Shown piece after piece: positions 1 to 7,249 of a stretch of DNA of 42,296 bases. How positions within the stretch are numbered: the first letter of the stretch is position 1; the number at the start of each line of letters is the position of its first letter. Origin of the DNA: Allochromatium humboldtianum (GTDB taxonomy: Bacteria; Pseudomonadota; Gammaproteobacteria; Chromatiales; Chromatiaceae); NCBI RefSeq assembly GCF_013385175.1, contig NZ_JABZEO010000022.1, positions 1 through 42,296 on the forward strand, written 5' to 3'. The position numbers and the translations under genes were made by a program. The notes beneath the pieces are model-generated. The model did not search any database, was not told the origin of the DNA, and saw only the letters and a program-made list of their open reading frames with translations.

Positions 1-145
1 GGATGTCTATTGAACAACGGGGTCATTCACGGAACGCACGCCGGTACCGACCGGCCACCTTGATCTCCAGGGCTGCGAGACCTGCATCAGCATGTCCCAT
101 CGGTCGAAGGCTCTTGGTAGCCATGTTGTCTCCGGCGCTTGGCGA

Positions 146-541
146 TCACGGCGATCTGTTTGAGTCCAGCCTGAAACGATGCAACTCCAGTCCTTCGATC
201 ATGCGATAGTGCTTGTCATTCGCGGTTAAAAGCGGCTGGTTTAGTTCCAGTGCTGTTGCGGCAATCAGGGCATCCGCCATTTTCATGGAATGGCTCAGTG
301 CATACTCGCGAACCAAAACAACGGCGCGATCCGAAATCGCTGGTGTGATGGGTTCCAGTGTAGCTTGCCAGCGTTTCAGTGTTTTATCGAATGCACGCAA
401 CTCCGCTTTGTTTCGCATTCCTTGCATCAGTTCCATCTGCGTTACAGCAGACAGAATGATGGTTGGCAAGCTTTCAATACGATTGCGAGCACTCGGATGA
501 CCGCGCATATACCAGATCAGAACATCCGTATCGATGAGCAT
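146..541 (-). CDS. VapC-like PIN-domain toxin
   Basis: A 131-residue single PIN domain, the usual length of VapC toxins, which are Mg-dependent ribonucleases that cut specific RNAs. The acidic residues expected for the active site are visible: D4 in the N-terminal LIDTDVLIW strand, E37, D90 in KMADALIAATAL and D109 in TANDKHY. The start overlaps the stop of the upstream antitoxin by one base (TAATG), so the two are translationally coupled. It is the last gene of a three-gene leftward unit (WGR protein, antitoxin, toxin). The fold assignment is firm; the RNA target is unknown. Confidence 0.9.
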   Translation of the reverse strand: MLIDTDVLIWYMRGHPSARNRIESLPTIILSAVTQMELMQGMRNKAELRAFDKTLKRWQATLEPITPAISDRAVVLVREYALSHSMKMADALIAATALELNQPLLTANDKHYRMIEGLELHRFRLDSNRSP

Positions 542-804
542 TAAAAACGCCCTTTCCGAATCTCTCTCAGATACTCGTCAACAGAAGCGGTTTCTGGGTA
601 GTCTTTCCAGATTCCAAATAGTTCTTCGGAGTCTTCGGCGTCTACAGTCTCGGCCTCGAAAACTGGCGACATCGATTCGACAGGCTGTACAGGAGGTTCG
701 TCCAGGATCGTTACCAAAGCTCGGTGAACACCTTTGATGGTTACGGGGTGCGGAAAGTAGACCTGTCCGCGTTCGTCGATCACGGCTTCAAGCGTCTGGA
801 TCAT
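541..804 (-). CDS. VapB-like antitoxin, partner of the PIN toxin at 146-541
   Basis: 87 residues. The first 35 residues (VIDERGQVYFPHPV...) look like the short beta-rich DNA-binding part of AbrB/VapB-type antitoxins. The C-terminal part, with ELFGIWKD near residue 61, is the likely toxin-binding tail. It overlaps the upstream WGR gene by ATGA and the downstream toxin by one base. A shortened second copy of the tail lies at 1079-1282. Position and length support the antitoxin role; it could also repress its own operon, as is usual for this class. Confidence 0.8.
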   Translation of the reverse strand: MIQTLEAVIDERGQVYFPHPVTIKGVHRALVTILDEPPVQPVESMSPVFEAETVDAEDSEELFGIWKDYPETASVDEYLREIRKGRF

Positions 805-1037
805 GGATGTTCTCCTGGCGAGTGTTCGTGATAGCCATGCTGTCGGCGTCGATCACGGATCTGTTTGATCCTGGTCAGTCCGGCCTCTGGCGACTCGACC
901 CAGACGATACGCTGTCCGCCCAGGTGCGAGCCGATCCCTCCCCAACGCTGGACCAACGTCCAGTCACCCAGGAGATCTTGGAGTAGCTCTACTTGGTAGT
1001 AACGCTGCTTCTCAGGGTGAATCCAGCGGAGTTGCAT
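801..1037 (-). CDS. WGR-domain small protein
   Basis: 78 residues made of little more than a WGR domain: the core reads QRWGGIGSHLGGQR (about residues 30-43), followed by a basic helix ending in HGY. WGR domains occur in PARP-type enzymes and in stand-alone bacterial proteins and are thought to bind nucleic acids. The gene overlaps the antitoxin start by ATGA, so it is the first gene of a WGR-antitoxin-toxin unit. A second, longer WGR protein is encoded at 23661-23984 in the recombination module. Its role beside a VapBC pair is not known; it might be a regulator or a third TA component. Confidence 0.75.
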   Translation of the reverse strand: MQLRWIHPEKQRYYQVELLQDLLGDWTLVQRWGGIGSHLGGQRIVWVESPEAGLTRIKQIRDRRRQHGYHEHSPGEHP

Positions 1038-1071
1038 ACAGGTTAGGGGAGCGTAGCATCTTTGATGCTTA

Positions 1072-1130
1072 AGCTAATTCAGTTATTAAACTTATTTAAG
1101 TTAATTAGCTTAAAATCCTTAAATAGCTTT
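1072..1130. repeat. AT-rich TTAAG-type repeat, copy 1
   Basis: Very AT-rich tract containing TTTAAGTTAATTAGCTT at 1095-1111, repeated exactly at 1991-2007, with CTTATTTAAG just before it (also at 1300-1309). It overlaps the 3' end of the truncated antitoxin frame. Related AT-rich tracts lie near 1285-1325, 1965-2010 and 3010-3170, all at gene edges of the partition/TA region. Confidence 0.6.
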
Positions 1131-1282
1131 GTTAAACGACTTTGGCGTAAAGCTCTCGCGCATTCCTCGACCGAATTTGTTGCCGCTTGATCTTTCCAGA
1201 TTCCGAACAGTTCTCCGGGTTCTATATCGTTTGGCGCTGATTTTGGCGAAATCGGATCGACAGGCTGTAGTTGCTCGTTCAC
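1079..1282 (-). pseudogene. Truncated antitoxin copy
   Basis: A 67-codon reading frame whose residues 5-48 resemble the C-terminal half of the antitoxin at 541-804: QPVDPISPK versus QPVESMSP, and GELFGIWKD versus EELFGIWKD. The N-terminal DNA-binding half is missing. The last residues (FKLINLNKFNN) are encoded by an AT-rich repeat that recurs elsewhere in the partition region, so the 3' end was probably replaced or extended. No toxin of the matching type follows. It could still act as an anti-addiction decoy if expressed; a decayed remnant is simpler. Confidence 0.55.
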
Positions 1283-1284
1283 AA

Positions 1285-1325
1285 CGTTAATTTATTTAAC
1301 TTATTTAAGCTAAATGGCTTTTTCT
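1285..1325. repeat. AT-rich TTAAG-type repeat, copy 2
   Basis: AT-rich tract with CTTATTTAAG followed by CTAAATGG. It sits between the truncated antitoxin frame and the 3' end of the second PIN toxin gene, overlapping the latter's stop region. Confidence 0.5.
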
Positions 1326-1715
1326 AGTGATCAGTCGACCGTCGAGTTCCTGATAGAGCGGAAAGTTACCATCAAAACTCATCAGATACGCCTGATGGAT
1401 CAATGCTGTTGCAATGATCAAACGATCTTGAGGATCTTTATGGTGTTCGGGCAGTGCTACGGCAAGCGCAGCAATCTTCGGTGTGACTGGTAGAAAAGTA
1501 ACGGTTGCCGATGCTTCGACTTCCGCTAACCAAGACTCAAACGTCATGCCAAAATCGATTCGTCCGTGCCGATTCAACCAAGCCATTTCAAAACATGAAA
1601 TGGCCGAGACAGCAATTTCGTCGGCTTCCTCGATTATGGTGATCTGCTGGGATGTGAGTTTTTCAGAAATCTGATTGGTCCACCAGTGCCAGATGTGAGT
1701 ATCCAACACGATCAT
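1305..1715 (-). CDS. VapC-like PIN-domain toxin (second pair)
   Basis: 136 residues forming one PIN domain, starting MIVLDTHIWHWW. Expected acidic residues are D5, E43, D97 in DPQDRLIIATAL and D115 in MSFDGNF. The DTHIWHWW start and DRLIIATA motif place it in a different PIN subgroup from the toxin at 146-541. Its start overlaps the upstream antitoxin stop by ATGA (1712-1715). Predicted to be an RNA-cleaving toxin stabilising the replicon; target unknown. Confidence 0.9.
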   Translation of the reverse strand: MIVLDTHIWHWWTNQISEKLTSQQITIIEEADEIAVSAISCFEMAWLNRHGRIDFGMTFESWLAEVEASATVTFLPVTPKIAALAVALPEHHKDPQDRLIIATALIHQAYLMSFDGNFPLYQELDGRLITRKSHLA

Positions 1716-1954
1716 GGATCAAGCCCCCAGTCCGAAGCGGGTACACTGCTCATCACATCACCAAACTCTTTGACCTTGCCCGCCAAAGCTGGAGGTGGAG
1801 AGCGACGACGTAGCGTTGCCGTAGATGTGGCGCTTGCGGCTGGCGATTCACTGTCAAGAGGCCAAAAAATGACCTCGATCTTACGATGATGCAGATCTGC
1901 CGGCACGGGTATGAAGGCCGGTGTGTCTTCATAAATCAAGCGACTTGGATTCAT
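1712..1954 (-). CDS. Antitoxin of the second VapBC-type pair
   Basis: 80 residues from the ATG at 1954; a TTG six codons upstream is also possible but less likely. The core FIPVPADLHHRKIEVIFWPLD (split: FIPVPADL, then EVIFWPLD) closely matches the antitoxin at 38629-38892 (FIPVPAEL, EVIFIALD), showing one antitoxin family used with PIN toxins at two places in this window. The remaining half is Pro/Ala/Ser-rich and probably disordered until it binds toxin. Coupled to the toxin by an ATGA overlap. Confidence 0.8.
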   Translation of the reverse strand: MNPSRLIYEDTPAFIPVPADLHHRKIEVIFWPLDSESPAASATSTATLRRRSPPPALAGKVKEFGDVMSSVPASDWGLDP

Positions 1955-1964
1955 TTCAACACCA

Positions 1965-2010
1965 TTAAGCAAATAAACTTATTAAAGCCATTTAAGTTAA
2001 TTAGCTTTAA
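1965..2010. repeat. AT-rich TTAAG-type repeat, copy 3
   Basis: Contains TTTAAGTTAATTAGCTT at 1991-2007, identical over 17 bases to 1095-1111, preceded by AAACTTATTAAAGCC. It encodes the last residues of the partition partner gene and the spacer before the second antitoxin gene. Confidence 0.6.
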
Positions 2011-2368
2011 GACTTTCAATCGTCTCAAATGCTTTGAGCTTGTCTTCAAGCGGAAGCTGACTGAGCAACTTCACGCCAGCCCGCACAACATCGCTACGGC
2101 CCCGCTCGTAGAGTCCACCACGCCGAACTTCAGCGACCAGACCCTCGATTAGATCAATATCCTCTTGCAGCAGACTGTAGGTTTTCTGCTTATAACGTCT
2201 CGGACGAGGATTTCCGGGTTTACCAGTAACCTTCATGGGAGCACTGGCCGCAACTCGATTGGCAATCTCAGTGGCAATTTCCGGAACGATATTCTGAGAT
2301 GTAGCGTATGAAGTCTTCTGTTCCGGAACGCCAGTGATGCCGGTATCAAATTTACGAACTTTAGCCAC
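1997..2368 (-). CDS. Small partition partner protein (RHH/ParB-like role)
   Basis: 123 residues, translated from a GTG at 2368 that has an excellent AGGAGG six bases upstream. It follows parA with an 8-base overlap, the standard position for the centromere-binding partner of a ParA ATPase. The N-terminal half is basic and low in structure; the second half (TYSLLQEDIDLIEGLVAEV..., residues 62-100) looks like a beta-strand plus two helices compatible with a ribbon-helix-helix fold. It should bind the plasmid centromere and stimulate ParA; the AT-rich repeats around 1.1-3.2 kb are candidate sites. The fold is inferred, the context is strong. Confidence 0.7.
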   Translation of the reverse strand: MAKVRKFDTGITGVPEQKTSYATSQNIVPEIATEIANRVAASAPMKVTGKPGNPRPRRYKQKTYSLLQEDIDLIEGLVAEVRRGGLYERGRSDVVRAGVKLLSQLPLEDKLKAFETIESLKAN

Positions 2369-2999
2369 CGTAAACCTCCTGAGCGAGTAGCTGAATTTCC
2401 GGCGTACCTTTATTGCTTGTCATCTCAATCACGCCGACACCCTCGAAGAACGCATCACGATAAATCTTACGCTCTCGAATCACACTGTTGGACAGAGCAA
2501 TCTCTGGAACGTCTTTCAAGGCTTCACGGGCTTCTTGGGCTTCCACAATAGATGGATTCGTCGAAGCCATTGAAATCAGCGAGAACGCTTCAAGTGCCGT
2601 GTTGAACGCTTTCACGTCGACAATCATCGTCACCATGTCGGCCATTGTTTCGAGATCCGCCTGAGATGGTCGCAACGGAATGTAGAGCTTCTGTACGCCA
2701 AGCAAGGCGCTTTTCATGCTGTCGCTGGCATGTCCACCAGAGTCGATAACGATGTGTTCGTAGCGATTCGCCACATCACGCACCACATCGAAGACCCGGC
2801 CACTGGCCTGAGCGGTATGTACCTTGGGGGCGTCCGGATGTTGCTCCTTGCGACGCATCGCCCACTTGTAGGCCGAAGCTTGAGGATCGACATCGAGCAG
2901 CAGCACATCTGATCCCTGGTTGGCTAGGTAGACCGCTAGGTTCGTGGCTAAGGTGCTCTTGCCTGTTCCGCCCTTGATGCCGCCAATCATCACGATCAT
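2361..2999 (-). CDS. parA: ParA-family partition ATPase
   Basis: 212 residues, the short ParA type without an N-terminal DNA-binding domain (ParF/type Ib-like). The deviant Walker A motif KGGTGKST is at residues 9-16, and LLLDVDPQASAYKW follows as the A'/switch I region. The Walker B-like segment reads HIVIDSGGHASDS rather than the usual DTPP form. An SD-like CGGAG precedes the ATG. With the downstream partner protein it should pull apart plasmid copies along the nucleoid. An AT-rich repeat region directly upstream may hold its operator or centromere. Confidence 0.93.
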   Translation of the reverse strand: MIVMIGGIKGGTGKSTLATNLAVYLANQGSDVLLLDVDPQASAYKWAMRRKEQHPDAPKVHTAQASGRVFDVVRDVANRYEHIVIDSGGHASDSMKSALLGVQKLYIPLRPSQADLETMADMVTMIVDVKAFNTALEAFSLISMASTNPSIVEAQEAREALKDVPEIALSNSVIRERKIYRDAFFEGVGVIEMTSNKGTPEIQLLAQEVYGG

Positions 3000-3009
3000 C
3001 TGATAACTC

Positions 3010-3170
3010 CGATAAGGTATTTAGCTTACTCAAGCGCAAGATGCTATCTAAGTTTCTTTACCTTGTAAAGCTATTTATATAAATTAGCTTAATATGCTTA
3101 AATAAGCTAAATAGATTAATTTTGCAATAAAGCTTATGTGGCTTAAATAACTTATTTGTGAAATAATTTA
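3010..3170. promoter_or_regulatory. AT-rich repeat region upstream of parA; candidate centromere
   Basis: About 160 bases between parA and rep, very rich in A+T, holding many copies of TTAAGC/GCTTAA and ATTAGCTTAA in both orientations, for example AATTAGCTTAA near 3082 and GCTTAAATAAGCT near 3096. Repeats beside a parA operon are typical of partition sites and operators. It also covers the 3' end of rep. No experiment supports the function; the assignment rests on position and repetition. Confidence 0.5.
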
Positions 3171-4001
3171 TCGTGCGCCCTGCTCTCGCTTCAAGCGAGC
3201 CTCAGCATCTTCCCAACTTTCCCCAGGGTAGGCGTGTTGTTCAATGTATTTGCGCGTGAGTCTGGGTTTAGCAGGAGTCTTTTCGCGCTCCGGTTGAGAT
3301 TCTCGCTTGGATTCTATCTTGAAGATCAGTGCAGTGATGGCACGCCCTCGTTTGCGCTGGTCTAACGTGACTTTTAGGTCACTGTGCTTGTTAATCTGTT
3401 GCACGGCAGGCGTGATCACTCGTCGTTTTAACTCGAAAACGCTCGGGTAGGCATCCTCGATCATTAACATTGCTTTGATTTCAGCAATGTCTAGTTGACG
3501 CTCCCCAATCGTGACCCACTGTTTCAGCAATTCGTATAATCGGATCGCGTAGACCGAGGACATGGGGGCAACGTGCTTAATCTGATAGCGGGTAAACTCA
3601 CGGGCCAGACTGGTCAGGAATGGAAGTACCTTCGGAGAAAAATAGAGATCCAGGTATCCCGCCTCATCGACGTATAGGATCGCGGATACCCAACGGGTCT
3701 TGATGTAGCTTTTCTTGTACTCTGAAGACCTAGCGTCGATGTGAACCCAACGCTCAGACAGGCGGGCTACACCATCGCGTAACAACTCATAGGCTTGCTT
3801 GGTTTCAACTTGAAACAGCGGTGCAAGATCGTTGGCATGGAGCGAAAACGGAGTGTCAGCCGTAATCGGGGGTGCTCCAGGTCGACTGTCGATCTGGGCT
3901 ATGGTCGCTAGGAGAATGCGTAGCTCAGCCAGGGTGAGGGAGTAGCACGCCTCGACCAGACTGTTGGACTTGGTGACGTAGATCGGCTTGAGCTGAGGCA
4001 T
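3168..4001 (-). CDS. Rep_3-like replication initiator
   Basis: 277 residues from the ATG at 4001. An in-frame extension up to 4253 exists but would translate the iterons, so it is rejected. The protein begins MPQLKPIYVTKSNSLVEA, then LTLAELRILLATIAQID, a pattern typical of iteron-plasmid initiators (Rep_3/RepB family) with two winged-helix domains. The middle (FTRYQIKHVAPMSSVYAIRLYELL) matches the family's junction helix, and the C-terminal domain contains LKRRVITPAVQQINKHSDL. It should bind the iterons directly upstream and open the origin with DnaA. The C-terminus is basic. Confidence 0.9.
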   Translation of the reverse strand: MPQLKPIYVTKSNSLVEACYSLTLAELRILLATIAQIDSRPGAPPITADTPFSLHANDLAPLFQVETKQAYELLRDGVARLSERWVHIDARSSEYKKSYIKTRWVSAILYVDEAGYLDLYFSPKVLPFLTSLAREFTRYQIKHVAPMSSVYAIRLYELLKQWVTIGERQLDIAEIKAMLMIEDAYPSVFELKRRVITPAVQQINKHSDLKVTLDQRKRGRAITALIFKIESKRESQPEREKTPAKPRLTRKYIEQHAYPGESWEDAEARLKREQGAR

Positions 4002-4042
4002 TGCAAATATGCGTATTATCCGGACGCTTGTTTTCCGAATAT

Positions 4043-4124
4043 ACCCGGAATCTGTACGATCGTCACCCGGAATCTGTACGATCATCACCCGGAATCTGTA
4101 CGTCCGTAACCCGGAATCTGTACG
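4043..4124. repeat. Four 22-bp iterons of the replication origin
   Basis: The 16-base core ACCCGGAATCTGTACG occurs four times without mismatch, starting at 4043, 4065, 4087 and 4109, an exact 22-base period (two helical turns). The spacers vary slightly (ATCGTC, ATCATC, TCCGTA). They lie immediately upstream of the rep start, as in iteron-controlled plasmids, where Rep binds the repeats for initiation and copy control. Confidence 0.95.
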
Positions 4125-4253
4125 ATTATAAGACAATAAATTTTTGAAAAATAACAAAAAAAGTGCTCCGAAAAGATTAAAAGGGAAAAGCTTAAAAGCA
4201 AACCGACCCTGTGGATAACTTTGGCCGCCTGTGGATAACTCGGCGACCGTCAC
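4125..4253. other. Origin AT-rich region and two DnaA boxes
   Basis: After the iterons comes an AT-rich stretch (4125-4200, with A and T runs), a likely unwinding element. It is followed by two perfect DnaA boxes, TGTGGATAA at 4210-4218 and 4230-4238 (TTATCCACA on the minus strand), 20 bases apart. Iterons, AT-rich DNA and DnaA boxes together define a theta-type oriV. Confidence 0.88.
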
Positions 4254-4625
4254 CCAAAATCACGCCTTTATCCAACAAAAAGTGTCCATTACAGCCGCAA
4301 AAGTCCCCTAGCCTCAAGCGACCCAACCTCACCTGAAACCTCGTACCAATCTGCAAAACACTTAAAATACAGTCTCCAAGTGGTGGTTTCGTCGAGATCA
4401 GCGCCTGAAACCCAACCCATCGAGCAGACTGATAACATCCACGATATTTAGACCGATCAGGATTTAACCAATCATCCAGCCGTCAGCAAGAGATCCAGCC
4501 GGGATCGCCCACTTCCCCCCGACAGCACACAGGACTACGATCCACGTCATCCAACAGCCGTCTTCGGTCGAAAGCGGACGGTAGACCACATCCCATCCCT
4601 GCCGATTCAGGACCAAGGAGGCGAG
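4254..4625. other. Non-coding spacer between origin and lipoprotein gene
   Basis: No convincing gene, strong hairpin or repeat was seen in these 370 bases. It may carry the promoter of the small lipoprotein gene or an RNA involved in copy control, but nothing specific can be pointed to. Confidence 0.4.
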
Positions 4626-4988
4626 ATGCAGAGTGTTCCAGGCTTGGCATGGCCCAACGTCCTCCAGGGCGTGCTGATCCTGGTCTTGGCCATGCTGGGT
4701 TGTGCCCTATCTGACCAGACCCTCGACATCGATCCGGTGGCCTGTGCCCGTGCGGGTGGCCAGATCAAGCCTGTGTGTCTCGCTCAGCGGCCCATGTGCG
4801 TCATCCCCTACCCGGATGCCGGTCGTCCATGTCGGGATGCCTCAGAATGCGCGGGAGACTGTCTGGCAAACATTGGCGCTCAGATCGGCGAGCGTGTGCA
4901 AGGGACGTGCGAACGCGACAACAGCCCGTGCGGATGTCGGTCCTACGTCAAGGATGGGCAAGTCGTTGGCCGGCGTTGTGTAGACTGA
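4626..4988 (+). CDS. Small Cys-rich predicted lipoprotein
   Basis: 120 residues. The N-terminus has a hydrophobic segment (VLQGVLILVLAMLGC) ending in a lipobox-like LAMLGC, so Cys26 is the probable lipidation site. The mature part has about eleven cysteines, in motifs such as RPCRDASECAGDC and NSPCGCRSY, suggesting a disulfide-rich periplasmic or outer-membrane-anchored domain. A very good ribosome binding site (AAGGAGGCGAG) directly precedes the ATG. It stands alone beside the origin. Short lipoproteins on plasmids sometimes act in entry exclusion or as lysis proteins, but no family was recognised here. Confidence 0.75.
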   Translation: MQSVPGLAWPNVLQGVLILVLAMLGCALSDQTLDIDPVACARAGGQIKPVCLAQRPMCVIPYPDAGRPCRDASECAGDCLANIGAQIGERVQGTCERDNSPCGCRSYVKDGQVVGRRCVD

Positions 4989-5570
4989 AACCTCGTCAAA
5001 TGTGAACTGATCTACACTTCCTCCCCATCGAGCATAGCCGCTGTTTACACGCCTCCATCAACGGGGTACGATCCAGGCCAATCCACTGATCGTCCGCAAT
5101 CAGACAAGGACGGTCGGCAGCCACACACCCCCGCCCATACTACGGGTTCAGGATGATGGGAGTAAGGATCATGCGTGACAGGCTAGGGGATCAGACTCCC
5201 CGCTCTCCAGCACCCCAGGTGGTGCTTCGATCTGCATTTCCTCCCGCATCCCCGCTATCGTCCAGGTGGGCGATTCAGCCGATATCCCCCAGTAAATCCG
5301 TCATTCTTTCATGTACTTGTAAAGCCGCGCCTTTACTGGTCTCTCACGAAATGGCGGCTCATGACACGACTGTTGGGGCTGGGCCATGACGCATAATTTT
5401 CCTCACGGACTAGATTAAAGAAAAGTTTTAGTTTCGTAAGAACTTCGTTCGAGCATTCCCATCACAGGCCGTATCTGTATGCCCTGCAACGCCTTTGTAG
5501 GCGTGAATCCTAGACGTGAACGCTGATAAATCGGCGTTCAAAATAAACGCAAACTGAGGAAGTTTAGAGG
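4989..5570. other. Non-coding region upstream of the GTPase operon
   Basis: About 580 bases with no convincing gene. The last 120 bases contain an inverted repeat GAACGC (5518-5523) / GCGTTC (5534-5539) with a 10-base loop, about 30 bases before the first GTPase start, and an AACGCC...GGCG stem near 5489-5503. These could be an operator or leader structure for the operon. The promoter itself was not identified. Confidence 0.4.
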
Positions 5571-6482
5571 ATGAATATAGGGATCAGCGAGAGTATTGAT
5601 GTGACGTTTGACCGCTATCTGCCCAAGACGCGATCGTTGCGAGAAACTCTCGCCAGCGCACTACAGATTCGCGAACAGGCGCTGAAAGTCACAAACTGCG
5701 GATTACTCAAAGCGGGTAAAAGCTCGCTGTTCAACGCATTGACCGATCATCTTGAAACCGAATTGTTCAAAACCAGCCCGGTTCGTGCCACGATCAAGAA
5801 TCAAACCGAGAACGAAACGCTCTCCAATCACCCCTTTGTTTTTACTGATACGCCCGGTCTCGATGCGAAAAATGACAAAGGCGTCCTGGATGATGTGGAA
5901 GCCTGGAAGGAGGTGCTCCTTGCCGACGTGCTGTTGTTCGTGCATAACCCTAGCACCGGCGAGCTGCATCAGGCTGAGATCGAATTTCTGACCCAACTTG
6001 CCTCTGAAGTAGGCGTAAGTCATCAGGGACTGTCGGATCGTCTACTTGTGATCCTGAGCCACCTTGATAGCTGTGCTGGGGAAATGGAAAAAATTGCGAG
6101 CATCGTGCGCAATCAAGTTAAAGACTGCGTTGGTTTTGAACCGCGTATATTTCCGGTGTCCTTTACAACGTATCGCAAAGGGCGCTTGGAACAGAAACCA
6201 AAATTGATTGAACATAGCCGTATTCCCACTTTACGGAATTACTTGGTCGAACAACTGGAACGTCTGCAAGAAGTTGCACAAAACGCTCGTCAGAGACGGA
6301 TCATTGAATTGAAAAACGACTTGCTGCTCGCGTTAGATCAACAGATCAACGAGCGCGAAAAGCAGATTTCGCAACTGAAACGGCGGGCGGATGCAGCAAA
6401 TGCGTCGCTTAAAAAGGATTTCGAGCAATTTCTCAAACAAACGCGCCATAAAATTTCAGTTTATGACGCACAAGGCTATTAA
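5571..6482 (+). CDS. Dynamin-family GTPase 1 (short)
   Basis: 303 residues. G1 P-loop GLLKAGKS (44-51), a G2 threonine at T74, G3 DTPG (93-96) and G4 SHLD (163-166) identify a TRAFAC GTPase, and the KAGKSS form of G1 is typical of bacterial dynamin-like proteins. Residues 230-300 are a charged coiled coil. Full-length bacterial dynamins usually have a long helical stalk and a membrane-binding paddle; both are largely missing, so this may be an assembly partner or a shortened form. An SD-like AGAGG lies just upstream of the ATG. First gene of a five-gene operon that ends at 10701. Confidence 0.87.
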   Translation: MNIGISESIDVTFDRYLPKTRSLRETLASALQIREQALKVTNCGLLKAGKSSLFNALTDHLETELFKTSPVRATIKNQTENETLSNHPFVFTDTPGLDAKNDKGVLDDVEAWKEVLLADVLLFVHNPSTGELHQAEIEFLTQLASEVGVSHQGLSDRLLVILSHLDSCAGEMEKIASIVRNQVKDCVGFEPRIFPVSFTTYRKGRLEQKPKLIEHSRIPTLRNYLVEQLERLQEVAQNARQRRIIELKNDLLLALDQQINEREKQISQLKRRADAANASLKKDFEQFLKQTRHKISVYDAQGY

Positions 6483-6509
6483 ATCTCGCTGTCCTAAAGC
6501 GGCGACATC

Positions 6510-6788
6510 ATGACAACGCCTAACAGCCGATTTAGTTGTTCCCGCTGTGGTGTCTGCTGTCAGCATCTTGACCGTAATACCCTCTATGCAGAACTGCATT
6601 GCGGCGACGGTATCTGCCAACACTTCAATACAGAACGTCGCGAGTGTACGATCTATGACAATCGACCGTTATTGTGCCGGATCGACGAGGCTTACGCTGT
6701 GTTTTTCGCGAATAGGTACTCAATAAGTGAATACAATCAACTCATACAGGAAAGCTGTATTTTTTTGCAATCTCTACCACTGAAATAA
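6510..6788 (+). CDS. YkgJ-type Cys-cluster protein (first copy)
   Basis: 92 residues with the YkgJ signature: C10-x2-C13-x2-CC (16-17), C31, C36, C46 in ECTIYDNRP and C56. This family (once called UPF0153, putative zinc or iron chelating) most likely binds a metal or Fe-S cluster. It starts 27 bases after the first GTPase gene and is followed 12 bases later by a membrane/coiled-coil gene, so it is part of the operon. The protein at 15948-16220 is a clear paralogue (SRCGVCCQ / NRCGVCCQ; CTIYDNRP / CTIYANRP). A small metal-binding or redox subunit within a membrane GTPase operon is unusual. Confidence 0.88.
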   Translation: MTTPNSRFSCSRCGVCCQHLDRNTLYAELHCGDGICQHFNTERRECTIYDNRPLLCRIDEAYAVFFANRYSISEYNQLIQESCIFLQSLPLK

Positions 6789-6800
6789 GGATTATCGATC

Positions 6801-7241
6801 ATGCCAATTCCATTACTGGTTTGGGGTATTGGTGCTGCTGTTGCAGCGGCTGCGGCAGCAACAGCAATTGCAGTCAATAGCGATAGCGAGAGCAGTTCCA
6901 GTAGTTCCGACGAGGAACGCCGACGCTTAGAGCGTGAGGCGAAGGAGGCACGCGCTAAAAAAGAGCGCGACAGCATCATGTCTTATGTCAAGACAGAATT
7001 AGAAAACTTGCGTACAATCCATGCTCCACACGCTAAGTCAGTACAAATACCAAGTTTTGAACAGTTACGGACGAAAGTCGCCACGACTCAATCTCAAAAT
7101 GAAATTCTGCGTCAGTTACAACCGCAGCTTGTAAAATCAGAAAACGAGATCGCCGCTCGGCAGAAAATTGCATCTCTGGAGCAGGAACTAAAGGAACTAC
7201 GGCAAGCAAGAAAAGCATTAGCCAGCTTGAGCGCGGAGTAA
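6801..7241 (+). CDS. Small membrane-anchored coiled-coil protein
   Basis: 146 residues. One N-terminal hydrophobic Ala-rich helix (residues 5-24) is followed by a Ser/acidic linker (SDSESSSSSSDEE) and then a long, highly charged coiled coil up to the C-terminus. It should be anchored in the inner membrane with the coil in the cytoplasm or periplasm. No family was recognised. Its MP-I/L-P start, membrane helix and charged helix resemble the first 60 residues of the protein at 13155-14255 in the second cluster. It may tether or recruit the GTPases encoded on both sides. Confidence 0.8.
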   Translation: MPIPLLVWGIGAAVAAAAAATAIAVNSDSESSSSSSDEERRRLEREAKEARAKKERDSIMSYVKTELENLRTIHAPHAKSVQIPSFEQLRTKVATTQSQNEILRQLQPQLVKSENEIAARQKIASLEQELKELRQARKALASLSAE

Positions 7242-7249
7242 ATCTTCTC

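Noticed and set aside
4043-4124. CRISPR-like regularly spaced repeats
   Set aside because: Spacers are only six bases and similar to one another; the context is a replication origin.
4002-4253. N-terminal extension of the Rep reading frame to 361 residues
   Set aside because: It would translate the iterons and AT-rich origin DNA; the ATG at 4001 starts a normal Rep_3-like protein.
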